A stretch of 64,000 nt of DNA from Rhizobium herbae (GTDB taxonomy: Bacteria; Pseudomonadota; Alphaproteobacteria; Rhizobiales; Rhizobiaceae), in the NCBI RefSeq assembly GCF_017873135.1, contig NZ_JAGGJV010000004.1, positions 186,001-250,000 on the forward strand. The letters run 5' to 3'. This document shows positions 18,087 to 29,300 of the stretch, in pieces. The notes under the pieces were generated by a model, which had not been told where the DNA came from, did no database searches, and saw only the letters and a program-made list of their open reading frames with translations. Made by a program: the position numbers and the translations under genes. Position 1 is the stretch's first letter. The number at the start of each line of letters is the position of its first letter.

Positions 18087-18141
18087 GTGCCTGCTGACAT
18101 GGCCGTACCGGCTGCTGCGGGCGATATTCCCCGGAGATCCG

Positions 18142-18417
18142 ATGACAGAGCCAACCAATGAACTCCAGGCGATCAATACAGCCTGGCAGATTGCCATCCA
18201 GGAAATTTTGCGGATGGTGGTCCGGGACATGTACAAAACCGGTGACGAGGCGTCGTTCCACTCGCATATCAAGCGCATTGAAGAGGCTGCGGTCGACAGC
18301 ATTTATACCGGGCTGATGCTGCGCGGCACGGATGAATGGACCGAGGTTCTCGTCAAGGAAAAGGCCAGCAATTTCGTGACCACGCTATTGACCTCGTTCA
18401 CCTACGACAAAGCGTGA
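18142..18417 (+). CDS. Hypothetical protein
   Basis: 91 residues, mostly helical, without signal peptide or membrane segment. I recognise no domain. A GGAG ribosome-binding site six bases before the ATG at 18142 and normal local codon use support it as a real gene; the longer frame starts inside the terminator of the cold-shock gene. It stands alone between that terminator and the pyk-end hairpin, so it needs its own promoter. Confidence 0.7.
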   Translation: MTEPTNELQAINTAWQIAIQEILRMVVRDMYKTGDEASFHSHIKRIEEAAVDSIYTGLMLRGTDEWTEVLVKEKASNFVTTLLTSFTYDKA

Positions 18418-18565
18418 CCTTGTAGCCGTCGTTAATACCAAGTCAGCGCTTATTCTTTTGCGGCGAAATTGAAGATTTCCTGGCTCGGATACCCTTGTAT
18501 GCTTTGAAGGGAACCGAACCAATGACCCGCCAGCATCGGCATCCGAGAGTACCCCACAAATGAGA

Positions 18566-18594
18566 AAACCGCCGGAGTGATCCAGCGGTTTTTT
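18566..18594. terminator. Bidirectional terminator beyond pyk
   Basis: AAACCGC pairs with GCGGTTT, extended inward by two more pairs after one mismatch, then six T on the plus strand and TTTTCTC on the minus strand. It lies 18 bases past the pyk stop and can also end the plus-strand transcript from 18142 or a small RNA. Confidence 0.75.
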
Positions 18595-18611
18595 CAACAG
18601 TGAAGCTTTGC

Positions 18612-20051
18612 TCAGACGCCGCTGAGGCCGTCGGAACCGATATAGGCAATGCGCAGCATGTTGGTGGCGCCTGGCGTTCCGAGCGGCACGCCGGCCGAAA
18701 TGATCACCCGGTCGCCCGGCTTGCCGAAACCTTCGGTCGCGACGATACGGCATGCCCGGTTGACCATGTCGTCGAGGTCGGTCGCATCGGAGGTTACGAC
18801 GCAGTGCAGACCCCAGACGACGGCAAGGCGGCGGGCGGTCTGGATGACCGGCGACAGGGCCAGGATCGGAACCTGCGGGCGCTCGCGCGCGGTCCGCAGG
18901 CCAGTCGTGCCGGACGAGGTATAACAGACGATGGCCGAGAGCTTGAGCGTTTCGGCGATCTGGTGAGCGGCCAGCGAAATCGCGTCGGCGCCGGTTGCTT
19001 CCGGCGGCGTGCGCTGGGCGTAGATGATGCCCGGATAATGCGGGTCGGTTTCGATCTTGCTGGCAATCGACGCCATGGTGGCAACCGATTCGACGGGATA
19101 GTCGCCGGAGGCGGATTCAGCCGACAGCATGATGGCGTCGGCACCTTCGAACACGGCGGTCGCGACGTCGGAAACTTCGGCGCGGGTCGGAACCGGTGCC
19201 GTGATCATCGATTCCAGCATCTGCGTGGCGACGACGACCGGCTTGCCGGCGCGGCGGGCCGCACGGATCAGCTGTTTCTGCAGGCCCGGAACGGCTTCGA
19301 GCGGCATTTCCACGCCCAGGTCACCACGGGCAACCATCAGCGCGTCGGAAAGCTCGATGATCTCGTCGATCCGCTCGATCGCCTGCGGCTTTTCGATCTT
19401 CGACATCAGGCCGACGCGGCCGCGGGAAATCTTGCGGACTTCGGACAAATCCTCCGGCCGCTGGATGAAGGACAGGGCAACCCAGTCGACATCCTCGGTT
19501 TCCAGAACCGCGTCGAGATCGGCGCGGTCTTTTTCCGTCAATGCACCTACGCCAAGCAACGTATCGGGCAGGCTCACGCCCTTGCGATCGGAGATCTTCG
19601 TGCCGGAAACCACGGTGCAGACGATCGTCTTGCCGTCGCATTTTTCCGCACGCAGATGAAGCTTGCCGTCGTCGATCAGAAGGCGATGGCCAACCTTGAC
19701 GGATTCGAAAATTTCCGGATGCGGCAGGAAGACACGTTTGGCATCGCCAAGCGCCTCATTGCTGTCCAGTGTGAACGTCTGGCCCGCGACCAGATCGACC
19801 TTGCCGGCTTCAAACTTGCCGACGCGCAGCTTCGGGCCCTGCAAGTCGGCCAGGATGCCGATCGGGCGGCCGCAGCGCGCTTCGACGTTGCGGATGCGCT
19901 TGATCAGCGTGCGCATCATGTCGTGGCTGGCATGGCTCATGTTGATCCGGAAAAGATCAGCGCCCGCCTCATGCAGCTTCTGGATCATCTCTTCTTCGTT
20001 GGACGCAGGTCCAAGCGTTGCGAGGATTTTGACTTTTCTATTCCGCTTCAT
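18612..20051 (-). CDS. pyk: Pyruvate kinase
   Basis: 479 residues, single-gene length. The sequence opens with RKVKILATLGPASNEEEMI. It contains the active-site SKIEKPQAIERIDEII (residues about 218-234), the MVARGDLGVEMP segment and the TQMLESMI motif. It catalyses phosphoenolpyruvate plus ADP to pyruvate plus ATP. Its ATG overlaps the stop of the DUF1036 gene by one base, so the pair is an operon with coupled translation. A terminator follows at 18566-18594. Confidence 0.97.
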   Translation of the reverse strand: MKRNRKVKILATLGPASNEEEMIQKLHEAGADLFRINMSHASHDMMRTLIKRIRNVEARCGRPIGILADLQGPKLRVGKFEAGKVDLVAGQTFTLDSNEALGDAKRVFLPHPEIFESVKVGHRLLIDDGKLHLRAEKCDGKTIVCTVVSGTKISDRKGVSLPDTLLGVGALTEKDRADLDAVLETEDVDWVALSFIQRPEDLSEVRKISRGRVGLMSKIEKPQAIERIDEIIELSDALMVARGDLGVEMPLEAVPGLQKQLIRAARRAGKPVVVATQMLESMITAPVPTRAEVSDVATAVFEGADAIMLSAESASGDYPVESVATMASIASKIETDPHYPGIIYAQRTPPEATGADAISLAAHQIAETLKLSAIVCYTSSGTTGLRTARERPQVPILALSPVIQTARRLAVVWGLHCVVTSDATDLDDMVNRACRIVATEGFGKPGDRVIISAGVPLGTPGATNMLRIAYIGSDGLSGV

Positions 20052-20536
20052 CAGTTGTGGCTTTCTTGAGTCCCTGGGGTATCGGACAACTGAACCATCC
20101 AGCTACCCTGACGTCCCGTGTCGTATTCCTTGAACCCCATCCGCTGGAAACCGCGTGCGAAACAGTCCTGCACGCCGGTCACTTTGAACTCGTTTTCGGC
20201 GACGCACATGTTGACATCGCCCGTCCAACGCCCACCCCGGGCAGCATCCTCAGCGTAGAGGTAATAGTATCGTGACTGGAGTTCGCCCTCAATCAGGGTC
20301 GCACAGGTGGTCGCGGGAACCTGCCACCATCCTTCGGTGATCCAGCCTTCCTTGGCCCTGTAGCCGATGGCCACGCCGACCAGATTCTGGGTGCCATTGC
20401 AGACGCGGAACTCGGCATGCGCTTCACTCGCGATCAAAACTGGCGAAAACGCTGCCAGAACGAAGAGGAGAGTGGCGCTCAAGGACCAGGTCCGCAGATT
20501 CAGCCTGAAAAAAGGATATCTGGACACGGTTTCCAA
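20051..20536 (-). CDS. DUF1036 family exported protein
   Basis: 161 residues. A signal-like N-terminal helix (SLSATLLFVLAAFSPVLIASEAHA) is followed by the DUF1036 domain (FRVCNGTQNLVGVAIGYRAKEGWITEGWW, ATLIEGELQSRYYYLYAED). The start is a TTG with GGAG five bases upstream, chosen since no nearby ATG has a better site. It precedes pyk directly (1-base overlap), a rhizobial arrangement I have seen before; its function in the envelope is not known. Confidence 0.83.
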   Translation of the reverse strand: METVSRYPFFRLNLRTWSLSATLLFVLAAFSPVLIASEAHAEFRVCNGTQNLVGVAIGYRAKEGWITEGWWQVPATTCATLIEGELQSRYYYLYAEDAARGGRWTGDVNMCVAENEFKVTGVQDCFARGFQRMGFKEYDTGRQGSWMVQLSDTPGTQESHN

Positions 20537-20638
20537 TGGGTCTCCGTTGTGATTTGTCGTGGCACTTTCTTGCGACGCTAGGGCTCGAATGTCAACGCGA
20601 CTCTAATCGATTACATCCGGCTTTTTGTTGACCAAAAC

Positions 20639-20665
20639 ATCGCAATTTCGCCATTGTCTTGCGAT
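20639..20665. promoter_or_regulatory. Inverted repeat upstream of N-formylglutamate amidohydrolase
   Basis: ATCGCAA at 20639-20645 and TTGCGAT at 20659-20665 with a 13-base spacer, 54 bases upstream of the next ATG. Possible operator; the binding protein is unknown. Confidence 0.25.
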
Positions 20666-20719
20666 TGCTGCCACAGCATGCCATCAAATTTCGTCAAGTG
20701 TGCAACGAGTTGATACTGT

Positions 20720-21514
20720 ATGCCGGAAACGTCGCCTTTCGAGATCATTGAGGGTAACAATGCAGCCGGGCTGGTGCTTCTGGCCGATCACGCCACGAAC
20801 CGGCTACCGCCGGAATATGGCCGGCTCGGTCTTCCGCAAAGCGCCTTCGCTCGGCACATCGCCTATGATATCGGCGTGGAGCCGCTCGTCCGCCGGCTGG
20901 CCGCGCAGCTTGGCGTTCCCGCCGTGCTCAGCTGCTTTTCGCGTTTGCTGATCGATCCGAACAGGGGTGAGGACGACCCGACGCTGATCATGAAGATTTC
21001 CGACGGTGCCATCATTCCCGGCAATCACCCGATCACACCGCAAGAATGGGAAAACCGCCTCAATCGTTTCCACCGCCCGTATCATCACGCCGTTTCGCAG
21101 ACCATCGCAGCGGTCGGCGCGGCAAGCGGCAAGGCACCGCTGGTCATCTCCATTCATTCCTACACGCCCGCCTGGAAAGGTGTGCCTCGCCCCTGGCATG
21201 CCGCCGTTCTCTGGGACAGCGATCCACGCGCGGTCCATCCGCTGATCGAGGCGCTTGCGGCTTCGGGCGATGTTCTGGTGGGCGACAACGAGCCATACGA
21301 TGGCGCCCTGCGTGGCGATACGATGTTCCGCCACTGCATGGAAACCGGCATTGCCCACGCGCTGATCGAGGTACGCCAGGACCTGATCGGCGACGACAGC
21401 GGCGTGGCGGAATGGGACAAGCGGCTGGGACCGATTTTGGCCAATTTGAACGCGCGCCCTGAATTGCACGAGATCAGGCGTTATCCTTCCCGCACAGGAC
21501 CCTACGCATTCTGA
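20720..21514 (+). CDS. N-formylglutamate amidohydrolase family protein
   Basis: 264 residues. Family signatures are LLADHATNRLPPEYGRLGLP near the N-terminus, FSRLLIDPNRGEDDPTLI around residue 76 and VISIHSYTPAWKG around residue 143. The enzyme class releases formate from N-formylglutamate in histidine breakdown, but no hut gene is nearby, so the true substrate may differ. It is followed 22 bases later by the DUF1244 gene. Confidence 0.87.
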   Translation: MPETSPFEIIEGNNAAGLVLLADHATNRLPPEYGRLGLPQSAFARHIAYDIGVEPLVRRLAAQLGVPAVLSCFSRLLIDPNRGEDDPTLIMKISDGAIIPGNHPITPQEWENRLNRFHRPYHHAVSQTIAAVGAASGKAPLVISIHSYTPAWKGVPRPWHAAVLWDSDPRAVHPLIEALAASGDVLVGDNEPYDGALRGDTMFRHCMETGIAHALIEVRQDLIGDDSGVAEWDKRLGPILANLNARPELHEIRRYPSRTGPYAF

Positions 21515-21536
21515 CACCGGCAGAAAGAGACAGACG

Positions 21537-21842
21537 ATGACCGATCTGACACCGCAACAACAGCTTGAATTCGAAGCGGCGGCCTTTCGCCGCCTCGTTT
21601 CCCACCTGCGCGAACGCAGCGACGTGCAGAACATCGACCTGATGAACCTCGCCGGCTTTTGCCGCAACTGCCTGTCCAACTGGTATCGCGATGCAGCCAA
21701 CGCTGCCGGCGTGCCGCTGGAAAAGGAAGAATCCCGCGAGATCGTCTATGGCATGCCCTATGAGGAATGGCGGACGCTGAACCAGCAGGAGGCATCCGCC
21801 CAACAAAAGGCGGCCTTTGAGGCGAACAAGCCCAGGGAGTAG
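21537..21842 (+). CDS. DUF1244 domain protein
   Basis: 101 residues. The conserved block FCRNCLSNWYRDAANAAGVPLEKEESREIVYGMPYEEWR covers most of the protein and is the DUF1244 signature, with two cysteines spaced CRNC that could bind a metal or form a disulfide. No signal peptide. It likely shares a transcript with the amidohydrolase gene 22 bases upstream. Function unknown. Confidence 0.87.
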   Translation: MTDLTPQQQLEFEAAAFRRLVSHLRERSDVQNIDLMNLAGFCRNCLSNWYRDAANAAGVPLEKEESREIVYGMPYEEWRTLNQQEASAQQKAAFEANKPRE

Positions 21843-21981
21843 CGCCGCTAAGTCCCGCAAAGGTCGGAAATCCGCGTGATGTTGCGCAATGTCACTTGAC
21901 CTTGAACGCGCTTCACGGCAGGTCACAGCCTCACAAATTCAAAGTCCCCAACCCCATTCATCCCCCAACAAGGAGAAGACC

Positions 21982-22245
21982 ATGTCGGATGCCCACGGCG
22001 TCGCCCGCGATCAGCTTCGCTCTTTCATCGAGCGGATCGAACGGCTGGAAGAAGAAAAGAAGACCATCGCCGACGACATCAAGGATGTGTACGGCGAAGC
22101 AAAGGGAACCGGCTTCGACACCAAGATCCTCAAGAAGGTCATCGCGATCCGCAAGCAGGACAAGGACGAGCGCATGGAACAGGAAGCCATCCTCGACACC
22201 TACCTCGCAGCGCTGGGCATGATCGACGCGCCGGACGCGGAATAA
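21982..22245 (+). CDS. gapR: GapR-like nucleoid-associated protein (UPF0335/DUF2312)
   Basis: 87 residues, all helical: [48 protein letters not shown]. This matches the UPF0335 family, whose Caulobacter member GapR clamps overtwisted, AT-rich DNA ahead of moving polymerases and helps topoisomerases. The start at 21982 follows AAGGAGAAG; the longer upstream frame lacks family similarity. A strong hairpin ends the gene. It may be co-transcribed with DUF1244, though a gap of 139 bases suggests its own promoter. Confidence 0.93.
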   Translation: MSDAHGVARDQLRSFIERIERLEEEKKTIADDIKDVYGEAKGTGFDTKILKKVIAIRKQDKDERMEQEAILDTYLAALGMIDAPDAE

Positions 22246-22290
22246 TCCGGTCAGGTATCAATGCTCCCATCAGTGAGCATCTGCATATTG

Positions 22291-22316
22291 AAAAGGCCGG
22301 TACAGGACCGGCCTTT
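22291..22316. terminator. Bidirectional terminator between gapR and msrA
   Basis: AAAGGCCGGT, loop ACAGG, ACCGGCCTTT: a perfect 10-bp stem with A/T ends on both sides, between two convergent genes. Confidence 0.85.
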
Positions 22317-22357
22317 CACTCTTCAGAAATCACATCCACGGCAAGCGTAAATGCCCC

Positions 22358-22876
22358 TCAGGCGGCGTCGCTGCTCTTCTCGCGGCGCGGCAGCTTCCAG
22401 CCCGGGCGGACGAAATGGCAGGTATAGCCATTCGGAATCCGTTCAAGATAATCCTGATGCTCCGGTTCCGCTTCCCAGAAATCACCGACGGGCTCGACTT
22501 CCGTCACCACCTTGCCCGGCCAAAGGCCTGAAGCATCGACATCGGCAATGGTTTCGGCTGCAACGCGCTTCTGCTCGTCGCTGGTATAGTAGATGGCCGA
22601 GCGGTAGCTCGCGCCCCTGTCATTGCCCTGGCGGTTGAGCGTCGACGGATCATGGATCTGGAAGAAGAATTCCAGCAGGTCGCGATAGCTGATCCGCGAC
22701 GGATCGAAGGTGATCTCGATGCCCTCCGCATGGCTGCCATGGTTGCGATAGGTCGCATTCCTGACGTCGCCGCCGGTATAGCCCACCCGGGTGGAAATCA
22801 CGCCGTCATAACGGCGGATAAGGTCCTGCATGCCCCAGAAGCAGCCGCCGGCCAATACTGCGCGTTCAGTTGTCAT
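22358..22876 (-). CDS. msrA: Peptide methionine (S)-S-oxide reductase
   Basis: 172 residues, full length. The catalytic GGCFWG motif puts the active Cys at residue 12; other family blocks are [24 protein letters not shown] and [11 protein letters not shown]. It reduces methionine-S-sulfoxide in proteins using thioredoxin. Its start overlaps the msrB stop (ATGA), so both repair enzymes are made together. No signal peptide, so cytoplasmic. Confidence 0.96.
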   Translation of the reverse strand: MTTERAVLAGGCFWGMQDLIRRYDGVISTRVGYTGGDVRNATYRNHGSHAEGIEITFDPSRISYRDLLEFFFQIHDPSTLNRQGNDRGASYRSAIYYTSDEQKRVAAETIADVDASGLWPGKVVTEVEPVGDFWEAEPEHQDYLERIPNGYTCHFVRPGWKLPRREKSSDAA

Positions 22877-23322
22877 CGGATATCCTCCACCTGATCGAGA
22901 TAGTCACCATAACCTTCCGCCTCCATTTTGTCGCGATCAACAAAGCGGAGCGAGGCCGAATTGATGCAGTAGCGCAGGCCGCCGCGATCGCGCGGGCCGT
23001 CGTTAAAGACATGTCCGAGATGGCTGTCGCCGTGGGTCGAGCGGACCTCGGTCCGGACCATGCCATGCGTCGCATCGCGCAGTTCGGCGACGTGCGCCGG
23101 ATCGATCGGTTTGGTAAAACTCGGCCAGCCGCATCCGGATTCAAACTTGTCGGACGACGCAAACAACGGCTCGCCCGAGACAATGTCGACATAGATTCCG
23201 GGCTTCTTGTTGTCGAGATATTGCCCGGTACCCGGCCGTTCCGTGCCGCTTTCCTGCGTGACGCGATACTGTTCCGGAGACAATTTGGAAATAGCTTCCG
23301 CGGTCTTGCTGTATTTGGGCAT
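22873..23322 (-). CDS. msrB: Peptide methionine (R)-S-oxide reductase
   Basis: 149 residues. Catalytic Cys lies in [11 protein letters not shown] and a likely resolving Cys in SGCGWPSF. The two CxxC pairs that bind zinc in many MsrB enzymes are absent here (SGEPLF replaces the first, RDRGGL the second), placing it in the zinc-free subtype. ATG at 23322 has AAGGAG eight bases upstream, so the longer frame was trimmed by 21 residues. First gene of an msrB-msrA operon. Confidence 0.95.
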   Translation of the reverse strand: MPKYSKTAEAISKLSPEQYRVTQESGTERPGTGQYLDNKKPGIYVDIVSGEPLFASSDKFESGCGWPSFTKPIDPAHVAELRDATHGMVRTEVRSTHGDSHLGHVFNDGPRDRGGLRYCINSASLRFVDRDKMEAEGYGDYLDQVEDIR

Positions 23323-23556
23323 TCGCACACTCCTTGTCCATTCCAGCGGGATCGCCTTTCCGGCCGTCGATTGCATGCGTAACACGTCGCGCAGCGAACT
23401 GCAGCGGCAGAGGAAACGCGCGGCCAGCGAAAGAGATGACGGTGATATAGGAAGGCGAAAGCGCTTTTACCACGCCCGTCAAAGACGGGATGCACCTCCA
23501 GACCTCACATCATGCACACGTTCGCGTGAGGCCTGAGAGCCAAGCATGGCCAGAAC

Positions 23557-23582
23557 GCAAAAGCCCGCCGTCGCCAGCGGGC
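23557..23582 (-). terminator. Terminator after DUF882 gene
   Basis: On the minus strand: GCCCGC, 8-base loop, GCGGGC, then TTTTGCGTT. It lies 27 bases past the DUF882 stop. Confidence 0.75.
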
Positions 23583-23608
23583 CTGTGTCTGTTCTTGCAT
23601 CTGTCGCG

Positions 23609-25501
23609 TCAGTTGGTGCTGAACTTCTTCACTTCCAGGAAATTCACGGCACTGCCGCTGAACCGGGCTGTGTCTATGGATACGGCCTCGTTCGAGAAGC
23701 CGGCGGAATAGACCGTTGTCGGCGAGGCACGCAGCGTCTTGCTGACGAAACGCGGTGCTTTCACCGGCTTCGACAGGGTTGCCATACGGCCGTTCGTCAG
23801 GGCCCATGAGGAAATGATCTGCTGCGTCAGCTTCGGCTCGGTGCGAACGGACGAACGGGTCGCTGCGTCGGCTTCCTGCTTTTTCGGACGCTTGCCCTTG
23901 GCCGGAGCTTCAATATTGGTGTCGAAAGCATCCTCAAAGATCGCGGCGCGCGCTTCGGCGCCGGACTGCGGCACGAAAGCGGCCATTTCCACCGGCTGCT
24001 GCTGTGTCGGCTGCGCAAGGGCAACCCGCGTCTGCGCCTCGGCAACGGCTTCCACCGGCTGCTGCGCCAAGGCAACGGCCTGCGGCTGGACCCGTTCGGC
24101 AAAGGACGGTACGGCGACATCAGCGTCGGCCACGGCCATCAAGGCTTCCTCGCCCGCCGGGCGCGCACCCGGAACCGGAACAAAGCCGAGCGCCGCGACA
24201 TCCTCAGGCAGCACCGCCGCATTCGGATCCGTCGAGGCCATCAGCGTATCGCTGCCGGCATCACCGTTCGCTCCCCGCTTGCCGAGCATCTGCGGCACCG
24301 GAATCTTATACGCGCTCAAGTCGGCATATTCGCCTTCGGTCGCAGCTGGCGCCGGCAAAGCTGCGGCCCAGGCTTCCTGCGTCGTATCCTTGGTCGGCGC
24401 AACCAGCGCCGTCTGCACGCCGGCGTCGGCGTCCTTGAAAGCTGGCCTTACGCCCGGAACCGGAGCCGCGACGTCCTTTTGCTGGGTATCTGCTTGCTGA
24501 GCAGCTGTCTGCTCGACGGAATTTTCCACGCCCGGGAGGGCCTGTTCAGCCGCCGCAACCTGCGTGACCTTGGTCTTTGCCGCCGGCTGCTCGTCCGCAC
24601 CTTCGAGATCGGCGCTGGCAATTGCGTTGGGTTCTTCATCCTCGTCGCCGCCGCCGCCGAACAGCATGGCGAACAGATTGCCCTTGCGCTTGGTATCCTT
24701 GTCGCCCGGGCCCTTGGAGCCGCCGCCGGCGACTTCGATGGCGCTGGCGCCCACTCGGCGCTTGTAGTCGGCAACAGCAACCTCATAACCGGGTAAAGGC
24801 TTGCCATCGGCCGGCACGTGCATGGTCTTTCCATCCGGGAACAGCCGCACGAGTTCGTTGCGGCTCATGCGCGGCCAGGCGCGAACGCCGCCGACATCCA
24901 TGTGCACGAACGGCGAGCCGGAGGTCGGGTAATAGCCGACGCCGCCCACCTGGAACTTCATGCCGATTTCGCGCAGCGTCTTCAGCTTGACGTCGGGCAG
25001 GTAGAAATCCATCGCCTTGCCGAGCATGTGCTGGCTTTTCTTGGCGACGCCCTTGGAGCGCGACCGCAGCATGCCGTTGGTGGCAGGCGAACGGTAGGCG
25101 GAAACCACGTGGATATAGTCGCGCGATCCGCTCTTCTGGTAGACTTCCCAGACGAGGTCGAGAAGACGCGGATCCATCGTCGTCGGCTCGTTGCGGCGCC
25201 AGTCGCGCAGGAAACGGTTGATCTGCTGCAGGCCCTTGGCGTCATAGCGGCCATTGCGCTTGAACGTGATCGAGGCCTTTTCCTGGGTGTGGATGAAATA
25301 GAGTTTGAGCGTGCGCGTCTGACCGGCAGCCTCGACAGGAGGCGCCATGCCGGGGGTGACCATGGAGGCTGCGATCAGAAGCGATGCGAGAACACGCGGC
25401 ATCTTAAGGGCCACCGCGGCGCAAAAGCGGGTTATCACGGAGCCGTTAGGCTTCTTGAATCCGAACAAATTTTGCAAACTCAATCCCCGTCCGACGGACA
25501 A
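23609..25501 (-). CDS. DUF882 (YcbK/M15-like) murein peptidase with long disordered tail
   Basis: 630 residues. A hydrophobic segment near 34-58 is the signal peptide or anchor. Residues about 60-215 form the DUF882 domain, with zinc ligands in QHMLGKAMDFY and FVHMDVGGVR, as in D-Ala-D-Ala/murein endopeptidases of the MepK type. From about residue 255 to the end the chain is Ala/Pro/Gln/Val-rich, low in complexity, with repeated PGVRPA/PGARPAGE-type motifs, so the tail is probably unstructured and spans the periplasm. The start is a TTG with weak sites; a start six codons later is also possible. A terminator follows. Confidence 0.82.
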   Translation of the reverse strand: MSVGRGLSLQNLFGFKKPNGSVITRFCAAVALKMPRVLASLLIAASMVTPGMAPPVEAAGQTRTLKLYFIHTQEKASITFKRNGRYDAKGLQQINRFLRDWRRNEPTTMDPRLLDLVWEVYQKSGSRDYIHVVSAYRSPATNGMLRSRSKGVAKKSQHMLGKAMDFYLPDVKLKTLREIGMKFQVGGVGYYPTSGSPFVHMDVGGVRAWPRMSRNELVRLFPDGKTMHVPADGKPLPGYEVAVADYKRRVGASAIEVAGGGSKGPGDKDTKRKGNLFAMLFGGGGDEDEEPNAIASADLEGADEQPAAKTKVTQVAAAEQALPGVENSVEQTAAQQADTQQKDVAAPVPGVRPAFKDADAGVQTALVAPTKDTTQEAWAAALPAPAATEGEYADLSAYKIPVPQMLGKRGANGDAGSDTLMASTDPNAAVLPEDVAALGFVPVPGARPAGEEALMAVADADVAVPSFAERVQPQAVALAQQPVEAVAEAQTRVALAQPTQQQPVEMAAFVPQSGAEARAAIFEDAFDTNIEAPAKGKRPKKQEADAATRSSVRTEPKLTQQIISSWALTNGRMATLSKPVKAPRFVSKTLRASPTTVYSAGFSNEAVSIDTARFSGSAVNFLEVKKFSTN

Positions 25502-25661
25502 CGCGTCCCGTGGCTGATCAGATGGCTGTCAAATGCGGTGACAGCATGGCATATATGCCACAGTCATCGGTTATCCTTATAATATAGTGAATGGTTCACT
25601 AACAAGGTCTAAACGACACCAGCCAAATACGACGGACTTTGATGGATTGTTATCCCTACTT

Positions 25662-27206
<1,545 letters not shown>

Positions 27207-27410
27207 GAAGGCCTCCTGCTTTCCGCGTAGAACCCGATCGCCACGTCATGTGCCGTATCGTGAGAAGCATTCCTGTCAGAAAGGCCTGAAAATCCTCTTT
27301 TGAGAAATGCTTGCATTTTATCCATTGCCGACGTTAGGTCATGGCCCCATATCCGCCCTCTGCTTCGCCGTCCCCGTCTGGGCCGGCATCGACAAAAAGA
27401 GTGACCGCTC

Positions 27411-29273
27411 ATGCATCATCTTCCCTCTTTCCAGCCCTCCTCGCGCGTTGCCCATGCCGCCTCTTCAGTGGCTGCCGAAGCGGCACTTCTCGGCGATCTG
27501 CCGTCCTGGAAACTGGAGGATCTCTACCCTTCGGCCACATCTCAGGAATATCTCGGCGACATGGCGAAGGCCGAGACCATGTCGCTGGCATTCGAGACCA
27601 AATGGAAGGGCAAGCTCGCGCAAGCCGCAACACTTTCGGGCGATGAGGGTATCGGCGCGGCGGTCAGGGAATTCGAAGCGCTCGAGGATCTGATGGGCAA
27701 GATCGGCTCCTTTGCCGGCCTCACCTATTTCTCCGACACGTCCAATCCGGCCAACGGCAAGCTCTATGGCGACGCCCAGTCGAAGCTGACGGACATGGCC
27801 AGCCATCTCCTGTTCTTTTCGTTGGAAATGAACCGGATCGAGGACGCCGTCATCGACACGGCAATCGAAAACGATGCGCTGGCGGCACACTACAAGCCGT
27901 GGATCGTCGACCTGCGCATGGACAAGCCCTACCAGCTCGACGACAAGCTGGAGCAGCTCTTCCTCGAAAAATCCATGACCGGTGCCAGCGCCTTCAACCG
28001 CCTGTTCGACGAGACGATGGCGTCGCTGACCTTTAATGTCGACGGCGAGGAGCTGCCGCTCGAAGTGACACTGAGCATGTTGCAGGAAGCCGACCCGGCC
28101 ATCCGCAGGAAAGCGGCTCAGGCGTTGGCCGAGACCTTCAAGGCCAATATCCGCACCTTCACGCTGATCACCAACACGCTCGCCAAGGACAAGGAAATCT
28201 CCGACCGCTGGCGCGGCTTTACCGACATCGCCGACAGCCGGCATCTGGCCAACCGCGTCGAGCGCGACGTGGTCGATGCGCTGGCCGCTGCCGTGAAGGA
28301 CGCCTATCCGCGCCTGTCGCACCGCTATTACGCGATGAAGGCCAGGTGGCTCGGAATGGAACAGATGGAATTCTGGGACCGTAACGCGCCGCTTCCGGAA
28401 ACCCCGACATCGCTCATTCCCTGGAGCGAAGCCAAGGAAACCGTGCTGTCGGCCTATAATGGCTTCGAGCCGGAAATGGCCGATATCGCCCGCCGCTTCT
28501 TCGATGGCGGCTGGATCGACGCGCCGGTGCGTCCGGGCAAGGCGCCCGGCGCCTTCGCGCACCCCACCGTGCCGTCCGCGCATCCCTATGTGCTGGTCAA
28601 CTACATGGGCAAGCCGCGCGACGTGATGACGCTCGCCCATGAACTCGGCCACGGCGTGCACCAGGTTCTGGCCGGCGGCCAGGGCGCCCTGATGGCCTCG
28701 ACGCCGCTGACGCTCGCCGAAACCGCCTCTGTCTTCGGCGAGATGCTGACCTTCCGCGCACTTCTGGACAAGACCAAGGACAAGCGCGAACGCAAGGCCA
28801 TGCTCGCCCAGAAGGTCGAGGACATGATCAACACGGTCGTGCGCCAGATTGCCTTTTATGAATTCGAGCGCAAGGTCCACACTGCGCGGAAAAACGGCGA
28901 ACTGACGGCCGACGACATCGGTGAGCTCTGGTTGTCGGTGCAGACGGAAAGCCTTGGACCCGCGATCCGGATTTCCGAGGGCTACGAGACCTATTGGGCC
29001 TACATCCCCCACTTCATCCATTCGCCCTTCTACGTCTACGCCTATGCCTTCGGCGATTGCCTGGTGAACTCGCTCTATGCCGTCTACCAGAAGGCCGAAA
29101 CCGGCTTCCAGCAGAAGTATTTCGAGCTCTTGAAGGCCGGCGGCACCAAGCATCACTCCGAACTTCTCGCCCCCTTCGGGCTGGATGCCACCGATCCGTC
29201 GTTCTGGGCACAGGGCCTGTCGATGCTGGAAGGGCTGATCGACGAGCTTGAGGCGCTTGATAGACAGGCGTAA
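27411..29273 (+). CDS. pepF: M3-family oligoendopeptidase F
   Basis: 620 residues. The zinc site is HELGHGVH near residue 410, and the downstream glutamate lies in TLAETASVFGEM, as in thimet-type M3 peptidases. The body is all-helical with no signal peptide, so cytoplasmic cleavage of short peptides is expected. The gene stands 204 bases from the divergent sigma-54 activator. It precedes pabB by 27 bases and may share its transcript. Confidence 0.94.
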   Translation: MHHLPSFQPSSRVAHAASSVAAEAALLGDLPSWKLEDLYPSATSQEYLGDMAKAETMSLAFETKWKGKLAQAATLSGDEGIGAAVREFEALEDLMGKIGSFAGLTYFSDTSNPANGKLYGDAQSKLTDMASHLLFFSLEMNRIEDAVIDTAIENDALAAHYKPWIVDLRMDKPYQLDDKLEQLFLEKSMTGASAFNRLFDETMASLTFNVDGEELPLEVTLSMLQEADPAIRRKAAQALAETFKANIRTFTLITNTLAKDKEISDRWRGFTDIADSRHLANRVERDVVDALAAAVKDAYPRLSHRYYAMKARWLGMEQMEFWDRNAPLPETPTSLIPWSEAKETVLSAYNGFEPEMADIARRFFDGGWIDAPVRPGKAPGAFAHPTVPSAHPYVLVNYMGKPRDVMTLAHELGHGVHQVLAGGQGALMASTPLTLAETASVFGEMLTFRALLDKTKDKRERKAMLAQKVEDMINTVVRQIAFYEFERKVHTARKNGELTADDIGELWLSVQTESLGPAIRISEGYETYWAYIPHFIHSPFYVYAYAFGDCLVNSLYAVYQKAETGFQQKYFELLKAGGTKHHSELLAPFGLDATDPSFWAQGLSMLEGLIDELEALDRQA

Positions 29274-29300
29274 TCAAGACCTCGATCGGCGACCAAAGGC

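Noticed and set aside
20720-21842. Histidine utilisation operon
   Set aside because: Only an N-formylglutamate amidohydrolase-like gene is present; no hutU, hutH, hutI or hutC nearby.
27465-29156. 563-codon frame on the minus strand opposite pepF
   Set aside because: Same reason; pepF has the zinc motif and normal codon use.
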